Part shown: one piece after another, positions 59,990 to 64,000 of the stretch
Layout: every line of letters starts with the position of its first letter
How positions within the stretch are numbered: the first letter of the stretch is position 1
Source of the DNA: Motacilla alba alba
Taxonomy: Eukaryota; Chordata; Aves; Passeriformes; Motacillidae
Reading direction: 5' to 3'
NCBI RefSeq assembly: GCF_015832195.1
Contig: NC_052046.1
Coordinates: 29,044,911 to 29,108,910, forward strand
Length of the DNA: 64,000 nucleotides
Position numbers and translations under genes: made by a program
The notes under the pieces: model-generated
Seen by the model: the letters and a program-made list of their open reading frames with translations, nothing else
What the model was told of the DNA's origin: nothing
The model's database searches: none

Positions 59990-61851
59990 ATTTTGACAAT
60001 TCCCATAATATAAAATGGCTCAAACTACCATTACAATCAACAGCTATTACAATCAACTGCAGGACATGGTAGGAAGATGCTCAAATGTCTTTTCTGCCAA
60101 GTTGTCTTTCACTGAGGCTGACCTCAGACCATTTTATTCCCTGGCTGATTAGACCATCTCTTACTGCAGCCATAACTCCAAATTAATATGCAAGAATAAA
60201 ACAGTAATTCTTTTTTACACAGATTTTTTTGTCTTGTCACTTAATACCAAATTCTGATATTTTATCTATGCAAGAATACAGATAAAAGATGCTCGGGGTG
60301 TTACAATAGATTTTGGGGTGCTGTCTGACTACCACTGTCTTTGTTTATTTTATGTCACTGTAATTACAAGCTGGAAAAAGAAAGGACAGCCTTGGCTCTA
60401 AAGAGATGGGAACAGGGACTTTCTTTCATAGGCACCTGAAAGAAACTGCAACTTGTCCCCCAGCCCCCACTGCCCCTTATTGTCACATTGCAACCTGATG
60501 CTCCTCTGGTTTGCAAATATTTCTCGTTTGCAAATATTTTTGCACAGTGCAGTTGTGACGGGCTTACCTGTTATAGCCTGTTGCATTTTGGTACTAACAG
60601 CTTCTGCCCGCTCTGGTATTTTGTTTGCTTACAAGCACGATGTCGCCTTTATTCCTGTGAAGGCAGCAATGCAGACACAGCTCAGTGTCTGCACGATACA
60701 GTGTTTTCCTACGCACACTTCAGAAGAGTAATAACCAGGTCAGCTAAAACCCACCACAGACTAGAATGTGGAGTCTAGTGCTTTTTTAGTAGCAGCAGAG
60801 TTACACAAATGCAATTCTGTTGGTGTCAGTGAACTCAGAAGAAGTGGGAACAGAACTGTGAATTTTAGCTTTAAAAACAGAGTTGGCTGCTTCACTTCTA
60901 CAGACATTACGTTGGAAAGTGAAGACTTCACTTGTGCTTATTCATTGCAAATTAATTGCCATTATGAATTTGCTGGATTTGAAAAAGCAATTGGCTTGAA
61001 AGAGAGAATAATAATTTGAGATTATGAGAAAAGTCTGAGATCAGTATTTACTTTTTTCCATTTTCTTTCCAATCAATTGTCAGTCATTAAATAGTCTACA
61101 ATTTGCGGGAGCACATGCTTGTTTACTAGTAGGTTATACACAATGTCTGAAAATGTTTCAGAAGTATGCTTTCTTACTTCTATACAAAATTAGAAAAAAA
61201 AAAAAAAAAGAGGCAGATTAACCCAGAAAAGACTTGAACATCTCTTTAGGGGGTAGGGAGGCGAGGGAGTATTTCATTTCCAGAACACAGCCAGACATAT
61301 GTTTCTTACAATGCCAGTAGGGTATTTTCTATGGGTTTTATTGGCATCCATTTGTCTTAAGCTTTCCTTCAAGAATGTGGGAAAATTGAAAAATTACAAA
61401 GATCTCTTCCAGCAGTTTTTATCTCCATTAGGTAATTTTTAAATTATTGTTCATCTGAAAAGAAAAATCAAATTTCATGAGAGACATTTCATAAGCAATG
61501 ATATTCACTGTTACAGTTTTGTTCATTTGCTGTTTCTAAAAGACCACAGAACTAAGATTCTTGGCTAGAGGGACAAAATTAAATGAAAATTAATTTGAAC
61601 TATTGTCCCTGTTCATTGGACCTGCTGAATAAGTTATGGAAGCAGTCATATTTCTTCAGTGCCAAAACATACAGCTCCATTAAAAAACTAGACAGCTTTT
61701 GTCTCTGAAATGTGTGTGTGCAATGCAAATTAGGCTGGAAGCAATGGGAATTCCAGGATAAAGGTGGGGCACTCTATGAATGCAAAGAGGATTTAAGGAA
61801 AATTTCCCATGAGTCTAGAACGAGCATGTAAACACAGCCCCGGCTTTGGAA

Positions 61852-61917
61852 ATGGCTTCAAATTACTTAAGGATGTGCTCCAAAACTTTCAGTGGAATTA
61901 GAAACCAATTTGAAAAG
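61852..61917 (+). other. Possible short exon with consensus donor (speculative)
   Basis: An ATG at 61852 opens a frame MASNYLRMCSKTFSGIRNQF and reaches a near-consensus splice donor, GAAAAG|GTAAGTG (GT at 61918-61919). The frame also continues through the donor to a stop near 61998. A pyrimidine-rich TCTCTTCTCAG at about 61963-61973 would give an intron of only about 56 bp, which is very short. The peptide is not recognised. Chance is the leading alternative. Confidence 0.15.
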
Positions 61918-62660
61918 GTAAGTGAAATCAGAAAGCAAAAGACTTATGAAAAGCCACTCTGGTCTCTTCTCAGCTCCTGTACCACCTGCGTCATTTGCCT
62001 CAGCATCAGTTCTTAGCAGTTTTACAGAGTGTGTCATGTTGCTCTTCTATATTTTCTGGATTTGGGTGTGTTTTTATGCTTTCATTAATATTTACAATAA
62101 AATGAAAGCAACTATGCTTTCTACATCCCCCAGCAAACAATGTGCTAACTGGATTCATTATTAAAACTGCTAGATGTTTTAAAGCACAGACTTGGGAGAC
62201 TAATGGGAGCCAAAGAGCTGGCAAGGCATCTGAGGGGGAACTTTAGGGACATTCTCGTGTTAAATGATTGACAGTGATTTTGGGGATGCAATCTGTAATG
62301 TAACATCAATGGATAACTACTGTATAAGTACTGTGTGTGAATATGTGCTTAGATGTATTTTTAAAGACAACTTGATACTTGTGTAGCTGCACTGATCTTT
62401 TGCTTGTTTCTTGGATCTGCCTATTTCAATGTATGAATACAATAAACCATACTGTAAAAATATATTCTTGTAAAGTACTCACTAATAGAATATGGTAATT
62501 TTAGTTCTGGTGAATAATGCTAATACTTGTAAAATATATATATTAAAGAAAAAGATAATTTAAATTTTGATTAAAACATCATAATGTCCATGTATACCAG
62601 CAGATCAGTAGATGAATCCATGAGTTCATACTAAACACCAACAGCTTTATGCTCATGCTA

Positions 62661-62752
62661 ATTGTTTTGTTTTGGTTTGTTTTGTTGGGGTTTTTTTGGT
62701 GGGTTTTTTGTTGTTTGTTTGTTTGTTTGGTTGGTTGGTTTGGGTTTTTTTG
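62661..62752 (+). repeat. G/T-rich tract
   Basis: About 90 bp of T runs with GG/GGG/GGGG and TTTG, TTGG repeats on the + strand. Confidence 0.8.
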
Positions 62753-62886
62753 TGTCTTACAAGGCATTCTTTTGTGGTCCATAATGTGATTGTATTCCGT
62801 GTCTATCTATATCCAAAAATTGTTACTGTGTCTGTAAGGCCCTACAGTCAGATACCTCGTGTGTGTGCCTGGGGGGCTATCCTGGG

Positions 62887-62919
62887 GAGAGACAAGATAC
62901 AATTTTAAAATTGTCTCTC
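62887..62919. repeat. Nested palindromes at the left end of the insertion
   Basis: GAGAGACAA (62887-62895) is exactly inverted at 62911-62919. Within it lies the perfect 14-bp palindrome CAATTTTAAAATTG (62900-62913). Confidence 0.8.
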
Positions 62920-63165
62920 ACGAGGAGCTCCTCTGTCACGTGGTATTTGCTTCGTGTGCTGTTTGGTTTCAGCTCAGGAAAAGGGATTTTTCTTCCCTTT
63001 TCAGTTTTTGGGTTTTTTTCCTCATCCTGGAGGGGCTGCAGCAGGGCGTTTGGGCTGCCCTGGGGAGGATTCTGCAGGGGCTTCCACAGCCCAGGCACTG
63101 TCCCGCAGGGGCACAGTGGCCCCGCTCCGGCCGAGCCGCCGCTGGCTCAGCGGCAGCGACCGGCC

Positions 63166-63390
63166 GGGGACAGAGAGCACCGAGTGCCCAGGGACAGCGG
63201 GGACAGAGAGCACCGAGTGTCCCGGGACAGCGGGGACAGACAGCATCGAGTGTCCCGGGACAGCGGGGACAGAGAGCACCGAGTGCCCCGGGACAGCGGG
63301 GACAGACAGCATCGAGTGTCCCGGGACATCGGGGACAGAGAGCACCGAGTGCCCCGGGACAGCGGGGACAAGGAACACCGAGTGGCCCCC
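63166..63390 (+). repeat. 33-bp minisatellite, seven units
   Basis: Units start at 63166, 63199, 63232, 63265, 63298, 63331 and 63364, each beginning GGGGACAG (the seventh GGGGACAA). Units 1, 2, 4 and 6 carry AGAGCACCGAG; units 3 and 5 carry CAGCATCGAG; unit 7 is divergent. The alternation from unit 2 to unit 6 implies expansion by a 66-bp dimer. The unit is GC-rich with several CpGs. Confidence 0.95.
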
Positions 63391-63673
63391 GCCCTGCTGG
63401 GCCTCAGGGGGAGCCGTCAGGTCTCCATCTGGTGCTGCACCTGGCTCTGCACCGTGAGCTCTGCCTTCCAGCAGGGATCTGCTGCCATCCCGCCCTGCTG
63501 GTGCTACAAGCCCGAGGCCGTCCCTGCCAGGCACGGTCTCAGGAAGGGCATTTCCAGCATTTCGGGTCTCTTTGGTAGCGGGGCAGATCGTGAATTTGTG
63601 TTATGTTTCTTTTTTCCCTTGCCTGTTGGCATTCGGTTACTAAACTGTTAGTTTTTTCACTTGTATCTACTCA

Positions 63674-64000
63674 TACCTCATTCAGCATCAGTGAGAAGAG
63701 ATTGCTTGGAATCAAGGAGGAAGTTACTCACTTCAGACGGCCCACCTCTTTAAACTATCTCAGTCCAGGACAGGCATTAAAAAATTTCCAGGGTCAAAAA
63801 GGTTTTTCACCTACTTGAATATTAATTAGGTCTAACCAAAAGGGTTATGTGACCCAAAAGGGTTATGAGTATGTGACAACAGGCTATTTGAGACTGTAAC
63901 AATAGTCTAGGTTTGTAATTTAGGGCTGCCTTTTGAACCTGGACTGTTCCCATATTTCTGTTTGGTTCTCCAGATTGAAAGTTTATACTGATCTGTGTCT
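63674..64000. other. Non-coding DNA at the right end
   Basis: Nothing assignable apart from two copies of CCAAAAGGGTTATG at 63836-63849 and 63854-63867, 18 bp apart. Confidence 0.55.

Larger units (their letters stand above)
56881..62660. other. AT-rich non-coding DNA
   Basis: Nearly 6 kb without a supported gene. Local features are a T-rich run near 58334-58347, a tandem duplication at 59930-59989, a pair of GTTTGCAAATATTT copies around 60508-60540, and an A-run near 61193-61209. A speculative exon lies at 61852. An AATAAA at about 62439-62446 is followed by no convincing gene end. Confidence 0.5.
62860..63673 (+). mobile_element. GC-rich LTR-like insertion with internal minisatellite
   Basis: An 814-bp GC- and CpG-rich block in AT-rich DNA begins TGTGTGTGCCTGG and ends CTACTCA. 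It is flanked by tacctcg (62853-62859) and tacctca (63674-63680), six of seven bases identical. The TG...CA ends, the near-perfect duplication and a GGTTACTAAACTG string about 40 bp from the right end, like the polyadenylation/U5 region of avian LTRs, all suggest a solo LTR on the + strand. No TATA box is obvious. A 33-bp minisatellite occupies the middle. Frames of 167-262 codons on both strands are open in most phases because the repeat length is a multiple of three. A gene first exon is an alternative, but no splice or start evidence favours it. Confidence 0.55.

Noticed and set aside
63166..63390. CRISPR-like array of seven regularly spaced units
   Set aside because: The 33-bp units are contiguous with no unique spacers, and the genome context is vertebrate. 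It is a minisatellite.
62859..63651. Frames of 167-262 codons on + and 170 codons on -
   Set aside because: All overlap the 33-bp minisatellite, whose length is a multiple of three. Openness in many phases at once argues against a real gene.

Overview
The window looks like a gene-poor stretch of bird nuclear DNA, most likely from a songbird or close relative. The evidence is the repeat content. There are seven fragments of the CR1 LINE family, with its reverse-transcriptase motifs and its short 3'-terminal repeats of the attctgtg type. There are ERVL-type retroviral remnants and several avian-style LTRs. The background is AT-rich and CpG-poor, with long purine/pyrimidine microsatellites. I found no intact protein-coding gene, tRNA, rRNA or CRISPR array. 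Nearly all open frames are chance frames in non-coding DNA, low-complexity runs or decayed retroelements.

Layout. 1-5.8 kb: AT-rich DNA with one well preserved solo LTR (815-1448) and a speculative terminal exon near 4.05 kb. 5.8-14.4 kb: plain sequence with G/T-rich tracts, a (TA)n run, and a roughly 1-kb homopurine array (10036-11030) built of GGAAA units broken by TTTCAAGG. 14.4-14.8 kb: an isolated CpG island with a TATA-like box and a strong CTCF-like motif, the best regulatory candidate here. 16.2-17.7 kb: a more balanced-composition block of unknown nature with a near-perfect hairpin. 27-36 kb: a cluster of decayed CR1 copies plus a minus-strand LTR. 38.2-40.8 kb: the pol-to-LTR part of a dead ERVL provirus. 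44-45.1 kb: a segment ending in ATTAAA and an A18 run. 46.9-47.4 kb: a second minus-strand LTR of the same type as the one at 29.8 kb. 50.7-55.1 kb: two more CR1 copies. 56.5-56.9 kb: a (TTTTTC)n array. 62.9-63.7 kb: a GC-rich, LTR-like insertion carrying seven 33-bp minisatellite units.

The elements do not form a pathway. They record successive retroelement insertions: old CR1 and ERVL, mid-age LTRs, and younger CpG-rich LTRs. All seven CR1 fragments lie on the + strand. If this is not chance, it would fit an intron of a gene transcribed from the - strand, but no exon confirms that. Nothing here convincingly represents a new functional system. The items most worth checking are the CpG island with its CTCF-like site, the purine array with about 25 TTCNNNGAA palindromes, the LTR with the internal minisatellite, and the hairpin at 17.3 kb.
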